DNA of 64,000 nucleotides from Streptococcus sp. F0442 (lineage in GTDB: Bacteria; Bacillota; Bacilli; Lactobacillales; Streptococcaceae). Location of the stretch: contig NZ_KB373314.1 in NCBI RefSeq assembly GCF_000314795.2, positions 616,418 through 680,417 of the forward strand, in the 5' to 3' direction. The notes under the pieces were generated by a model. The model did not search any database. It saw nothing but the letters and a program-made list of their open reading frames with translations, and was not told the origin of the DNA. A program made the translations under genes and the position numbers. Of the stretch, positions 19,105 through 29,921 are shown piece after piece (positions within the stretch are counted from its first letter, which is position 1; each line of letters starts with the position of its first letter).

Positions 19105-19980
19105 ATGAGAAAAAGGATAAAACCCGTTGTTCTCTTGGCCTTTTTTATCGGTATCATTTCTTTCCTCGTTCTTTCAAGAACGATTGCCGATCTTCAAGCT
19201 AGAGAACGACAAGAAACAACCAAAACTATTCCGAACTCCAATACATCTAAAAAGACAACCACTGCAAGTTCTTCTTCTAAAAAAGAAGAAGACATTAATC
19301 CAGAATTGGTTGGCCGCCCAATCATTGATATCTCGGGTTGGCAATTGCCAAGCGAAATCGATTACGATATCCTCTCTCAAAATGTGGGAGGTGTAATCAT
19401 TCGTGTCCATAGTGGGGCCCAAGCCAAAAAAGAAAATGCGGCAACCTACCTCAATGGTCTGGATAAATCATATAAAACTCATATCCAAGAATTCCAAAAA
19501 CGAAATATCCCTGTCGCTGTCTATGCTTATGTAGCAGCCAAGGATAAAAAAGAAATGGAGAAGGAAGCAGAGGAATTTTATAAAGCTGCTTCTCCTTACA
19601 AACCTACCTACTATTGGTTAGACGTTGAGGAAAAAACCATGAAGGATATGAATGCAGGAGTTGAAGCTTTCCGAGCGAAATTAGAAGCCCTCGGAGCTAA
19701 AAATATTGGAATTTATATCGGAACCTACTTCATGGAAGAACATAGTATCTCCACTGATAAATTTTCTGCTCTTTGGATTCCAACCTACGGATTTGATGAT
19801 GGCTACTATAATGCCGCACCAGATACCAATACGGAATACGACTTGCATCAATATACTTCTCAAGGGCAATTAAATGGATTTTCACACTACTTGGATCTCA
19901 ACCAAATTGCTCCAACGCAAGATCAAGAAGCGATTTATCGGAAACTATTCAAGGTACAAAAAGATAGCTCTTCCTCATAG
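19105..19980 (+). CDS. Membrane-anchored GH25 muramidase (lysozyme)
   Basis: This 291-residue protein has a basic N-terminus and a hydrophobic helix at about residues 8-27 (signal anchor or signal peptide), a Ser/Thr/Lys-rich linker to about residue 70, and a glycoside hydrolase family 25 domain. Conserved elements are the entry PIIDISGWQ (first catalytic Asp), GGVIIRVHSG and the catalytic DxE in YYWLDVEEK. It should cleave the MurNAc-GlcNAc bond of peptidoglycan outside the cell. No choline-binding or SH3 repeats follow, so the protein is catalytic domain plus linker only. It is divergent from ftsW, hinting at a wall-growth role (inference). Confidence 0.88.
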   Translation: MRKRIKPVVLLAFFIGIISFLVLSRTIADLQARERQETTKTIPNSNTSKKTTTASSSSKKEEDINPELVGRPIIDISGWQLPSEIDYDILSQNVGGVIIRVHSGAQAKKENAATYLNGLDKSYKTHIQEFQKRNIPVAVYAYVAAKDKKEMEKEAEEFYKAASPYKPTYYWLDVEEKTMKDMNAGVEAFRAKLEALGAKNIGIYIGTYFMEEHSISTDKFSALWIPTYGFDDGYYNAAPDTNTEYDLHQYTSQGQLNGFSHYLDLNQIAPTQDQEAIYRKLFKVQKDSSSS

Positions 19981-20122
19981 CCTCAAAACAGCAGATTATG
20001 TGCTCTAAGCCTTCTCTGCTGTTTTCTATTTTTGAGGAGGAAAACAAGATCAGTTCTATTATATGATATAATGGTTTAGGTGAAATCTGATTTTGCAAAG
20101 ACAAATAGAAAGGGAGAAAGTA

Positions 20123-20596
20123 ATGGCAAAAAAACAAAAAGTGAAAAAAACATTGGTTGAACAAATACTGCAAAAAGCAAAAATCAACCATACAGGATTG
20201 CAAATCAACGCCCTTGAGGGAATCATTCCAGATGGGATTACGACCGATCAAATCTATAAGACACTAGCCCTAACAGGCGATAAAACTGGTCCTGTCATCG
20301 GGATTGTTCCCATCTCTGCCCACTTATCAGAAAAAAAATTAGCCAAACTCTCTGGCAATAAAAAAGTTAGTATGATTCCGCAAAAAGACTTAGAAAAGAC
20401 GACGGGCTATGTTCACGGAGCCAATAATCCTGTTGGCATTCGACAAAAACACAACTACCCTATTTTTATTGACCAGTCAGCCCTTGATCTAGATCAGATA
20501 ATTGTCTCTGCAGGTGAAGTTGGTCACAGTATTCAAATCAAGGCGCAAGATTTAGCTGATTTTGTCAAGGCTAGCTTCGAGGACTTAGTTGAGTAA
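20123..20596 (+). CDS. YbaK/EbsC-family aminoacyl-tRNA deacylase
   Basis: This is a 157-residue trans-editing enzyme that hydrolyses misacylated tRNA; family members act on Cys-tRNA(Pro) or related species. The start is the ATG at 20123 (MAKKQKVKKT), with AGGGAG 7 nt upstream; the frame is open ten codons further but unsupported. Motifs include GPVIGIVPISAHLSEKKLAKLSG, the GYVHGANNPVGIR signature and IIVSAGEVGHSIQI near the C-terminus. A 14-bp gap precedes the phosphatase gene, so the two are probably co-transcribed. Confidence 0.87.
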   Translation: MAKKQKVKKTLVEQILQKAKINHTGLQINALEGIIPDGITTDQIYKTLALTGDKTGPVIGIVPISAHLSEKKLAKLSGNKKVSMIPQKDLEKTTGYVHGANNPVGIRQKHNYPIFIDQSALDLDQIIVSAGEVGHSIQIKAQDLADFVKASFEDLVE

Positions 20597-20610
20597 AGGA
20601 TAAAACCAAT

Positions 20611-21234
20611 ATGAAATTATATTTTGTCCGTCACGGACGTACTGAGTGGAATGAAGAGGGACGTATTCAAGGGGCAAATGGCGACTCCCCGCTGTTAGAA
20701 TCTTCCATCCAGCAGTTGGAAGCCTTGGGCCAGCATCTATCTCAAACATACTTTGACGCAGCTTATTCAAGCGACTTGCCAAGAGCCGTCCATACTGCTC
20801 AAATCATTCTCGAGCAAAATCAACATCCTATCTCCCTCCAAGAGACTCCTGCTCTACGGGAATGGCGGCTTGGTAGCCTAGAAGGTAGAAAAATTATGGA
20901 GTTGAAGGCTCTCTATCCGGAGGAAATGAAGGCCTTTCGTCATAATTTAGCTGAGTTTCACCACGATATTTTCAGAGCAGAATCCGTTGAAGAAACCACC
21001 CAGCGGACCGGAAATTTTATCAAAAGTTTAAAAGACAAGTCTGGCGAGGCCATTCTAATCGTTGGCCATGGAGCCAATTTAACCGCTTCTATTCGGACCC
21101 TACTTGGTTATAAACCAGAGGAACTCCGTAAAAACGGTGGCCTCGACAATGCCAGTGTGACCATTTTGACAACAGATGATTTTGAGCACTTTTACTTAGA
21201 GACTTGGAATGATACCTCTTATTTGGAAGACTAA
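20611..21234 (+). CDS. Histidine phosphatase family protein (phosphoglycerate-mutase-like)
   Basis: This is a 207-residue member of histidine phosphatase branch 1. The catalytic RHG is in YFVRHGRTEWNEEGRIQG (residues 4-21); also seen are AAYSSDLPRAVHTAQI, LREWRLGSLEGRK and the second catalytic histidine in LIVGHGANL. It resembles GpmB/PhoE-type broad phosphatases rather than the glycolytic mutase. The substrate is unknown. It is last in a small plus-strand unit with the tRNA deacylase, before a bidirectional terminator shared with lysS. Confidence 0.88.
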   Translation: MKLYFVRHGRTEWNEEGRIQGANGDSPLLESSIQQLEALGQHLSQTYFDAAYSSDLPRAVHTAQIILEQNQHPISLQETPALREWRLGSLEGRKIMELKALYPEEMKAFRHNLAEFHHDIFRAESVEETTQRTGNFIKSLKDKSGEAILIVGHGANLTASIRTLLGYKPEELRKNGGLDNASVTILTTDDFEHFYLETWNDTSYLED

Positions 21235-21328
21235 AAAACACTGTTTGCAAGATAATTGTTTTAGAATAAAAGTTATTTTTTGAAAATCATCTAGTTGTCT
21301 TATGTAAAACAATAGTCTGTATACATTC

Positions 21329-21362
21329 AAAAACACTGATCATCAGATCAGTGTTTTCTTTT
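21329..21362. terminator. Bidirectional terminator between the phosphatase gene and lysS
   Basis: AAAACACTGATC-ATCA-GATCAGTGTTTT flanked by T-rich sequence on the plus strand and A-rich sequence before it, so it can serve both converging transcripts. Confidence 0.85.
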
Positions 21363-21365
21363 AGC

Positions 21366-23129
<1,764 letters not shown>

Positions 23130-24467
23130 TTATTCATAACGCAGTGCTTCGATTGGGTTTAATTTAGAAGCTTTGTTGGCTGGTAAAATCCCAAAGAGAA
23201 TGCCTACAAAGGCAGAGAAAATAATACTACCAATCGCAACATTTAAAGAAATAATTGGTGGCCCTTCCAGGGTTGCTGCAGCGACTGAGGCAATCAAGCT
23301 ATTCACACCATAAGCCAGACCGAGACCAATGAGCCCACCAATGATGGTCAAGACCATCGACTCAATCAAAAATTGGACCAAAATCTTACTTCTTGTTGCT
23401 CCCAATGCTTTTCGAAGACCAATTTCTCTCGTCCGCTCAGTGACAGAAACCAACATGATATTCATAACTCCAATACCACCAACTAAGAGAGAAATCCCAG
23501 CAATAGCACCGATGACTGTCGTCATAATTCCTACAACTTTATTGGTTTCCTCTAGGATACTATCCAAATTAAAGATTTGGAATTCCCCTTGGCGAACACC
23601 TGAAAGTTCTGTTAACTTTTGAGCAGCTTCGATCCCAACGGTCTTGATTTGCTTCACATCTGGAACGTGGACGACAATATTTTGAATTTCTTCTGTTCCA
23701 AATTCAGAGGCAAGCTGGGTATTGGCCATGAGTGCACTACCACCTGAGGATGCTCCATATAGGGCTGTTCCAGCATTTGGATCCTTGAAAATGCCAACGA
23801 CTCGATAGTTGTTATCTCCAACAGAGACTACCTGATTGAGAGGATTCTCAGTTCCAAATAATTGTTGAGCCAAGCCTTCATCAAGGAGCACAACCCGTGA
23901 AAAATTACTGTAATCTGAAGGAGTTAATTTCCGTCCAGATAATAGTTCAACTTTTTTAACTGAAAAATAGGTTTCATTAACTCCTTGGATGTTCACCCCG
24001 TCTGCCTTTTTCTTTTGAAAAGCAATCGTTGCATTAGAAGTATTGCCAACATAGTAGCCATCAATTCCTTCAATCTTGGTTAATTCCTTGACCCAAGATT
24101 CTTGCACAACTGGCGGTGTTTCTTGGACTTGACCGTCAATATCTTCTGCATTTTCCCCATCGATATCTGATGGAGCAGCCATCCCTCGGTCTTCAGCCGC
24201 AGGACCACCTTCTCCACCGCCCTCCCCCATATCGTCAGAAGGACCAATATTGATGCCTGTCACATAACCACTCTTATTTGGAGAATAGGAGATTTGTACA
24301 TACTCTTGATCTTTGGTGAAGGTCTTGGTGACACCAGCCTTCATGCCATCTCCCAGTGCCATGATCACCACCACAGAAGCGACCCCAATAATGATCCCCA
24401 CCATGGTCAAGAAAGACCGTAATTTATGGCTCATAATCGAGCTCATCGCAAATTTCCAATTTTGCAT
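23130..24467 (-). CDS. MacB-like ABC transporter permease
   Basis: This is a 445-residue membrane subunit of a MacAB-type exporter. It has an N-terminal helix (SSIMSHKLRSFLTMVGIIIGVASVVVIMALG), a large extracellular MacB_PCD domain with an acidic, Gly-rich low-complexity insert (about residues 75-115), then three C-terminal helices with the FtsX-like signature GGIGVMNIMLVSVTERTREIGLRKALGA. It overlaps the ATPase stop by 1 bp. With the ATPase and adaptor it matches the pneumococcal Spr0693-0695 pump, implicated in antimicrobial peptide/antibiotic export. The substrate here is unknown. Confidence 0.92.
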   Translation of the reverse strand: MQNWKFAMSSIMSHKLRSFLTMVGIIIGVASVVVIMALGDGMKAGVTKTFTKDQEYVQISYSPNKSGYVTGINIGPSDDMGEGGGEGGPAAEDRGMAAPSDIDGENAEDIDGQVQETPPVVQESWVKELTKIEGIDGYYVGNTSNATIAFQKKKADGVNIQGVNETYFSVKKVELLSGRKLTPSDYSNFSRVVLLDEGLAQQLFGTENPLNQVVSVGDNNYRVVGIFKDPNAGTALYGASSGGSALMANTQLASEFGTEEIQNIVVHVPDVKQIKTVGIEAAQKLTELSGVRQGEFQIFNLDSILEETNKVVGIMTTVIGAIAGISLLVGGIGVMNIMLVSVTERTREIGLRKALGATRSKILVQFLIESMVLTIIGGLIGLGLAYGVNSLIASVAAATLEGPPIISLNVAIGSIIFSAFVGILFGILPANKASKLNPIEALRYE

Positions 24468-25162
24468 TAGGGCCTCCTTTCCAGCTTGCTATCTGAGGAG
24501 ATTTCCCCATCACGAATAACGATGCGACGCTTGGCAAAGGCTGCAATTTCTGGTTCGTGGGTTACCATAATAATGGTTTTTCCTTCTTGGTTCAATGTGG
24601 TTAACAAATCCATAATTTGTTCCCCCGTCTTGGTATCCAAGGCACCAGTCGGTTCATCTGCCAAGACAATGGCCGGTTGATTGACGAGAGCTCGAGCTAT
24701 CGCAACCCGCTGCTTTTGCCCACCCGAAAGTTCCGAAGGCAAATGGTGCATACGCGAATGGAGCTCCACCTTTTCAAGGTACTGCTCAGCTAATTCCTTC
24801 CGTTTAGCAGGATGGACACCTGCATAAATGAGAGGGAGTTCGACATTTTGAAAGGCATTGAGCTTGGATAGGAGAAAGAACTGTTGAAAGACAAAACCAA
24901 TCTGTTCATTTCGAACACGCGCCAATTTTTTCTCACTGAGGTTTCCAACTTCTTGACCTTCAAGGAAATAGTCCCCACTGGTTGGACGGTCCAACAAACC
25001 GATGACGTTCATCAAGGTCGATTTCCCGGAACCCGATGGACCCATAATGGCAACAAATTCACCCTCTTCGACTTCCAGGTCGATATCTTTTAAAACACGA
25101 AGCTCTTGATCCCCATTTTTATAGGTTTTATTGATTCCTTTTAGTTCAATCAATTTTGTCAT
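24467..25162 (-). CDS. MacB/LolD-like ABC transporter ATPase
   Basis: This is a 231-residue ATP-binding subunit. The start at 25162 (MTKLIELKGINKTYKNGDQ) is chosen by family alignment of the N-terminus; the frame is open 12 codons upstream. Walker A is GPSGSGKST, signature LSGGQKQR, Walker B IVLADEPTGALD and H-loop VTHE. It overlaps the adaptor gene stop (25146) by 17 bp, typical of a tightly coupled operon. The ribosome site is weak (GAGATCGG), so translation is probably coupled. Confidence 0.93.
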   Translation of the reverse strand: MTKLIELKGINKTYKNGDQELRVLKDIDLEVEEGEFVAIMGPSGSGKSTLMNVIGLLDRPTSGDYFLEGQEVGNLSEKKLARVRNEQIGFVFQQFFLLSKLNAFQNVELPLIYAGVHPAKRKELAEQYLEKVELHSRMHHLPSELSGGQKQRVAIARALVNQPAIVLADEPTGALDTKTGEQIMDLLTTLNQEGKTIIMVTHEPEIAAFAKRRIVIRDGEISSDSKLERRP

Positions 25163-26303
25163 ATTTACCGATCTCTTTTCCATCTTCCAGTTTCTCACTA
25201 GGATTTACGATGACTTGGGCGTCTTTCTTGAGGCCTGACAAGATTTCTTGGTTTTCAGCATCGGCATTTCCAAGAGTCACTGTTACTTTCTTAGCCTTGC
25301 CATTTTCAACTGTCCATACGTAGCTTGTCTCTCCATCAGCCATAACACTTGTTACTGGAACAAGTGGATGTTGAGTGGAACTTTTGACCTCAATATTAAC
25401 AGAAAAACCTTGTTTGAGTTCTCCAATGTCACTAGTAATATCTACTGTGAATGGGTACTTGGCTCCCCCACTTCCTTGTGTTCCACCTGCTGCATTGGCA
25501 CCTGCTTGAGCCGCGTCAGTCGGATAGTTGGCTACATACGAAATCTTTCCTGTCCAAGTTTTATCAGGATAAACTTTGGAAGTGAGGACTACTTCCTGAC
25601 CTTCAGAAATATTGGCCAAATTGTATTCGGACAATTCCCCTTTTACTTGTAAATTCCCATTGCTCACAATATGAACCAGAGTTTGATTGGTCCCTGTAGT
25701 TGATTTTGAAACATCTTTATTGACTTCAACGACAGTGCCATCTGTGTTACTCTTGACGGTTGTTGCATCCAGAAGAGCCTTGGCCTTGTTCATATTATCA
25801 ACCGCATCAGACTTGGCATCACGTAGATCGCTAGCTTGCGAATCCACGGTTCGTTGCGTTTGGGAAGCCGACTTAGCGTCTGCCTCCTCATCTCCTGTCG
25901 TATCAATAGTCACACCATTTGTTAGCAAATCATTTAACTGACGATCGGCCTTATTGACGGCTCGAACGGCAGCATCGTAAGCTGTCTGGGCCTCTGTACT
26001 GCTGTACTGGACGATCGGCTGACCGGCCGTCACTTGATCTCCCACATTGACCAGAATCGATTGCAAGTCTCCTTTTGTTCCATCAAAATAGACATACTGT
26101 TCTTGGTTAGCGGTAACCTTTCCTGTTAACAAGACTGAAGAGGCGATCGATCCATCCTTGACCGTTTGGACCATTGGAGTTTCATTCGTCACTGCTTGAT
26201 CAGGAGAGCTCGGACGTGAAAACATCATCACACTTCCTGTTCCGATCACCGCAATTGCTGCTCCAGCAGCTGTAAATAGTTGCCATTTTTTTAATTTCTT
26301 CAT
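25146..26303 (-). CDS. Efflux adaptor (membrane fusion protein, MacA-like)
   Basis: This 385-residue protein bridges the ABC pump to the outside. It has an N-terminal membrane anchor (about residues 8-28), a barrel-sandwich/lipoyl-like half (VLLTGKVTANQEQYVYFDGTKGDLQSILVNVGDQVTAGQPIVQYSS), a helical hairpin (about residues 110-180) and the second lipoyl half (TTVKSNTDGTVVEVNKDVSK), then beta-barrel and membrane-proximal domains. First gene of the three-gene efflux operon, divergent from gor. The leader holds a TATACT -10 (about 26345) and a cre-like motif. Confidence 0.92.
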   Translation of the reverse strand: MKKLKKWQLFTAAGAAIAVIGTGSVMMFSRPSSPDQAVTNETPMVQTVKDGSIASSVLLTGKVTANQEQYVYFDGTKGDLQSILVNVGDQVTAGQPIVQYSSTEAQTAYDAAVRAVNKADRQLNDLLTNGVTIDTTGDEEADAKSASQTQRTVDSQASDLRDAKSDAVDNMNKAKALLDATTVKSNTDGTVVEVNKDVSKSTTGTNQTLVHIVSNGNLQVKGELSEYNLANISEGQEVVLTSKVYPDKTWTGKISYVANYPTDAAQAGANAAGGTQGSGGAKYPFTVDITSDIGELKQGFSVNIEVKSSTQHPLVPVTSVMADGETSYVWTVENGKAKKVTVTLGNADAENQEILSGLKKDAQVIVNPSEKLEDGKEIGKYDKID

Positions 26304-26319
26304 CGTTTTTCTCCATCAA

Positions 26320-26333
26320 CGAAAGCGTTTTAT
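26320..26333. promoter_or_regulatory. Possible CcpA (cre) site in the efflux operon leader
   Basis: CGAAAGCGTTTTAT carries the AAAGCGTTTT core of cre elements but deviates at both ends. It lies between the likely -10 and the start codon of the adaptor gene, a road-block position. Tentative. Confidence 0.4.
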
Positions 26334-26424
26334 TCTATACCATAGTATACCATACTTCCTTTCTTTTCTATCTAAAATTGACACAGCAAAATGAAATTTA
26401 AATGCTTGGGAACATGCTAAACCC

Positions 26425-26453
26425 TTGACTTTTGTAACAATTGATATTACAAT
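26425..26453 (+). promoter_or_regulatory. gor promoter
   Basis: TTGACT, a 17-bp spacer and TACAAT, followed by a short leader with AGGAGG before the ATG. Confidence 0.8.
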
Positions 26454-26482
26454 CAAACTGAAATCCCATTTAGGAGGAAAAC

Positions 26483-27832
26483 ATGAAAGAATTTGATATT
26501 ATTTCAATCGGTGCAGGTAGTGGAGGAATCGCTACGATGAACCGGGCTGGGGAGCACGGAGCACGCGCTGCTGTCATCGAAGAAAAACAATTGGGGGGCA
26601 CCTGTGTCAACAGAGGATGTGTACCTAAAAAGATTATGTGGTATGGTGCACAAATTGCAGAAGCCATTCGTGATTACGGGCCAGATTATGGATTTACTTC
26701 TGAACAGACCGAATTTGATTTTGCAACCTTAAGAAAGAATCGCGAAGCCTATATAGATCGTACTCGGAATTCTTATGATGGTAGTTTTAAACGCAATGGA
26801 GTCGAATTGATTCAAGGTCGTGCTCGTTTTGTGGATGCTCATACGATCGAGGTAAATGGAGAAACGATCCAGGCCAAGCATATCGTGATTGCGACTGGAG
26901 CCCATCCTCATATTCCTTCTGTTCCTGGAGCAGAATTCGGCGAAACTTCTGATGATGTCTTTGCTTGGGAAGAACTCCCTACATCTGTTGCCATTATTGG
27001 GGCAGGCTACATCGCGGTGGAACTAGCCGGTGTGCTCCACCATTTAGGCGTTCAAACAGACCTCTTCATCCGAAAAGATCGGGTTTTACGTAGTTTTGAT
27101 TCCTATATTACCGATGGTTTAATGGAAGAAATGGAAAAACAAAACCTTCCACTTCACAAACATAAGGTTCCCATGAAGCTTGAAAAATTAATAGACGGAC
27201 GTGTCAAGGTATACTTTGAAGATATGACCAGCCATGTAGCTGAACATGTCATCTGGGCAACCGGACGCAAACCAAACGTCAAGGATCTGAATTTAGAAGC
27301 AGCAGGTGTTACTTTAAATGAAAAGGGATTTATCGCAGTAGATGATTACCAAAACACCGTTGTTCCGGGCATCTATGCTCTTGGTGATGTCACTGGTGAA
27401 AAAGAGTTGACTCCAGTGGCCATTAAGGCTGGGCGAACCCTTTCTGAAAGACTATTTAATGGAAAAGTCGATGCTAAAATGGATTATACTAGCATCCCTA
27501 CCGTTGTCTTTTCTCACCCTGCTATCGGAACGGTTGGCTTAACTGAAGAGGAAGCCCTACAAACTTATGGAAAAGAGAATATTAAAGTCTATACTTCTCA
27601 ATTTGCTTCCATGTATACCGCCGTTACCCAACACCGCCAGCAGGCAAAATTTAAACTCATCACTGCGGGGCCAGAAGAAAAAGTCGTTGGTCTCCATGGA
27701 CTTGGATATGGAGTGGACGAAATGATCCAAGGATTTGCCGTTGCTATCAAGATGGGAGCGACGAAAGCCGATTTCGACGCAACCGTCGCCATTCACCCAA
27801 CTGGATCAGAAGAATTCGTAACCATGAGATAA
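26483..27832 (+). CDS. gor: Glutathione-disulfide reductase
   Basis: This 449-residue flavoprotein reduces GSSG with NADPH. FAD-binding GAGSGG is at residues 10-15. The redox-active pair is Cys41/Cys46 in [13 protein letters not shown]. The NADPH-binding [11 protein letters not shown] follows, then ATGRKPNV and [10 protein letters not shown]. The C-terminal [12 protein letters not shown] supplies the catalytic His-Glu. Streptococci import rather than make glutathione in many cases, so this enzyme supports oxidative-stress defence. It is divergent from the efflux operon, the same neighbourhood as in pneumococcus. Confidence 0.95.
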   Translation: MKEFDIISIGAGSGGIATMNRAGEHGARAAVIEEKQLGGTCVNRGCVPKKIMWYGAQIAEAIRDYGPDYGFTSEQTEFDFATLRKNREAYIDRTRNSYDGSFKRNGVELIQGRARFVDAHTIEVNGETIQAKHIVIATGAHPHIPSVPGAEFGETSDDVFAWEELPTSVAIIGAGYIAVELAGVLHHLGVQTDLFIRKDRVLRSFDSYITDGLMEEMEKQNLPLHKHKVPMKLEKLIDGRVKVYFEDMTSHVAEHVIWATGRKPNVKDLNLEAAGVTLNEKGFIAVDDYQNTVVPGIYALGDVTGEKELTPVAIKAGRTLSERLFNGKVDAKMDYTSIPTVVFSHPAIGTVGLTEEEALQTYGKENIKVYTSQFASMYTAVTQHRQQAKFKLITAGPEEKVVGLHGLGYGVDEMIQGFAVAIKMGATKADFDATVAIHPTGSEEFVTMR

Positions 27833-27833
27833 A

Positions 27834-27870
27834 AAATAAGCTTGAAGTCGTTACACTTCAAGCTTATTTC
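27834..27870. terminator. Bidirectional terminator between gor and the cyclase gene
   Basis: AAATAAGCTTGAAGT pairs perfectly with ACTTCAAGCTTATTT. T-rich on both outer sides. Confidence 0.88.
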
Positions 27871-27875
27871 TTCTC

Positions 27876-28607
27876 TTATGGTAAGATGGCAATGGCACGA
27901 ACAGGTGAACCAGTTGCCTTGTCCCAATGAGGGAAGGCAATTGAAATCAAGGCACCTACAGCTGGTACTTGATCCAAGTGGTTCAAGACTTCAACTTGGT
28001 AGATATTTTGTTCCAAAAGGTAGTATTCATTGACCAAGCCATGCTCTGCTGCTGGAATACCTGCATCGGTATCGAAGGTTTCATGACCCACTGCTTTGAC
28101 ATGGCGTTCATGAATCAAGAATTCCAAGGCTTCACGGCTCCATCCTGGACTTTGTTGAACCCCATTTTCATCAAGATTGCGCATAGCATCTTGATCAGGC
28201 CAACGTTTTGACCAATCACTACGGAAGGCCACAAAGGCCCCTTCTGCAATTTGTCCATGCTCTGCTTCGAAATCTAAAATATCTTGTTTGCTCAAGATAA
28301 AGTTTGGATTGGCTGCAACTTCTTTAGACTTGTCGATAACATAGAGTGGCAAGAGGAGATCTTTAAGGGCAATCTCATCCAACCAACGACCACCTTCTAC
28401 AAAGTGAATTGGTGCATCGATATGCGTACCGTATTGACCAACCACTGTAAATTTTTGAACATGGAAGCCATCTTTTAATGTGAAAAGATCTTCTTGTTGC
28501 AAAGCAGGAAGGGCTGGGAAGTGTGGACTTTCCGCATTGATCTGGTGACTCAAGTCCACCCATTTTTTAGCTTGCAATTCTTTATAAATACTTAGTAAAT
28601 CTGACAT
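27876..28607 (-). CDS. Cyclase-family hydrolase (kynurenine formamidase-like fold)
   Basis: This is a 243-residue member of the putative cyclase superfamily, metal-dependent amide/ester hydrolases. The metal site QYGTHIDAPIHF (HxxxDxPxH type) is at about residues 56-67. WVDLSHQINAESPHFP at the start and VGHETFDTDAGIP are also conserved positions. There is no signal peptide. It is the second gene of an operon with the MetE-like protein, 12 bp downstream, so it may act in methionine or methyl/thiol metabolism (inference). No tryptophan-degradation genes are nearby, which argues against true kynurenine formamidase. Confidence 0.8.
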   Translation of the reverse strand: MSDLLSIYKELQAKKWVDLSHQINAESPHFPALPALQQEDLFTLKDGFHVQKFTVVGQYGTHIDAPIHFVEGGRWLDEIALKDLLLPLYVIDKSKEVAANPNFILSKQDILDFEAEHGQIAEGAFVAFRSDWSKRWPDQDAMRNLDENGVQQSPGWSREALEFLIHERHVKAVGHETFDTDAGIPAAEHGLVNEYYLLEQNIYQVEVLNHLDQVPAVGALISIAFPHWDKATGSPVRAIAILP

Positions 28608-28619
28608 GTTTCTTCCTCC

Positions 28620-29762
28620 TTATTCGCCCCAAACATCAGCGACAATTTCTTTAATCAAGCCGATTTTTTTCCATTGGTCCTCTTCTGTCAAAATGTTTCC
28701 TTCTTCTGTAGAAGCAAAGCCACACTGGGTAGACAGATAAAGATTTTCCAACGGTACATACTGACTCGCTTCTTTAATACGAGCAATGACCTCATCCTTG
28801 TTCTCCAATTGACCACTCTTAGATGTCAAGAGGCCTAAGACGACTCCTTTTCCAGGGGTTACTTCAGCAAGTGGTTCAAAACCGCCGGCACGATCGGTGT
28901 CAAACTCAAGGAAGTATGCATTGACCGCTTCTTCTCCCAGGAGTTCTTTGGCAATCGGTGCATAGCCACCTGATGAAGCCCAGGTGGAATGGAAATTCCC
29001 ACGACAAACGTGTGTATTGACGGTCAAACCAGCTGGAACATGTTGGTAGACATCGTTGTTAAAGGTCAAGAAGAGATCAGCCAGTTCCCGGCGAACCTCA
29101 TCTTTTGACTTGCCTTGAGCTGCTCCCCAAGCCGTCAAGAAATTATCGTCTACCAAGACACCCCACGTACAATCATCTACCTGAAGTGTCCGAAGTCCTG
29201 CATCATACAAATCTTGAATCACTTGAAGATAGGCTTGCTTGATGTCTTCACGAACAGCCGCAAAATCAGGATAGATGGTATTCAATTGCTCCACATGTTC
29301 GGCATCACGAATCAGTTCAAAATAAAATTGCGCTGGCGCTGGAATAGTATATTTAGCCTCTACACCATCTACATCTGCCACAAGATCCCGCAAGAACTTA
29401 TAATGCTCTACAAATGGATGATTGGCTCCCGTGATCTTTCCAATGACAAGAGCTGAGTCCGCCTTGGTCGTTTCATCATGGAAATGATATCCCTCTGCCG
29501 CCTGGACATGATCAATTCCTCCAAAGCCCCAGAAGAAATCCAAATGCCAATAAGCACGGCGGAATTCTCCATCTGTTACTGACTTTAGACCAGCAGCAAT
29601 TTCTTTTTCAACGAGGTCACGAATCGCCTGATCCTCTACTTTTGTTAAGTCAGCCTGACTGATTTTTCCAGCTGCGAAATCTTCACGAGCCTGAACCAAA
29701 GTAGCTGGACGAAGAAATGAACCAACATGGTCTACGCGATAAGGTGCATGTGTATGTGTCAA
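28620..29762 (-). CDS. MetE C-terminal-like cobalamin-independent methyltransferase
   Basis: This 380-residue protein matches only the catalytic half of cobalamin-independent methionine synthase (YxjG/YxjH type). It should transfer a methyl group to homocysteine or a related thiol; the methyl donor is unknown. Zinc-site residues are visible in VNTHVCRGNF and STQCGFAST, with the N-terminal VDHVGSFLRP typical of the group. The start is TTG at 29762, with GAGGAA 6 nt upstream. The gene has a strong promoter and an upstream MET-box, so it belongs to the methionine regulon of MtaR/MetR (established in streptococci; here inferred). A full-length MetE would be about 750 residues. Confidence 0.88.
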   Translation of the reverse strand: MTHTHAPYRVDHVGSFLRPATLVQAREDFAAGKISQADLTKVEDQAIRDLVEKEIAAGLKSVTDGEFRRAYWHLDFFWGFGGIDHVQAAEGYHFHDETTKADSALVIGKITGANHPFVEHYKFLRDLVADVDGVEAKYTIPAPAQFYFELIRDAEHVEQLNTIYPDFAAVREDIKQAYLQVIQDLYDAGLRTLQVDDCTWGVLVDDNFLTAWGAAQGKSKDEVRRELADLFLTFNNDVYQHVPAGLTVNTHVCRGNFHSTWASSGGYAPIAKELLGEEAVNAYFLEFDTDRAGGFEPLAEVTPGKGVVLGLLTSKSGQLENKDEVIARIKEASQYVPLENLYLSTQCGFASTEEGNILTEEDQWKKIGLIKEIVADVWGE

Positions 29763-29811
29763 TATTAGTTCCTCTTTCCTATAAGTTTTACATTAATTCA
29801 TCAATGCAACC

Positions 29812-29840
29812 ATTATAGCAGTCTAACACTTGATAAACAA
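29812..29840 (-). promoter_or_regulatory. Promoter of the metE-like/cyclase operon
   Basis: On the minus strand TTGTTT (29840-29835), a 17-bp spacer and TATAAT (29817-29812). Confidence 0.8.
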
Positions 29841-29873
29841 GGGTTTAAGATAATCTAATATCTTTGATATCTA

Positions 29874-29890
29874 TATAGTTTTAGACTATA
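29874..29890. promoter_or_regulatory. MET-box (MtaR/MetR LysR-type regulator site)
   Basis: TATAGTTTTAGACTATA differs by one base from the streptococcal MET-box TATAGTTTNAAACTATA. It is centred about 77 bp upstream of the predicted transcription start of the metE-like gene, a usual LysR-activator location. It also lies in the 3' region of the ydbC-like gene, upstream on the same strand. Confidence 0.78.
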
Positions 29891-29892
29891 AT

Positions 29893-29921
29893 AAAAAGAA
29901 GTCCTTGAAAGACCCCTTTTC
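29893..29921 (-). terminator. Terminator of the YdbC-like gene
   Basis: On the minus strand AAGGGGTC-TTTCAA-GGACTTCTT (two G-U pairs) followed by T's. It lies between the stop codon and the MET-box. Confidence 0.65.
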
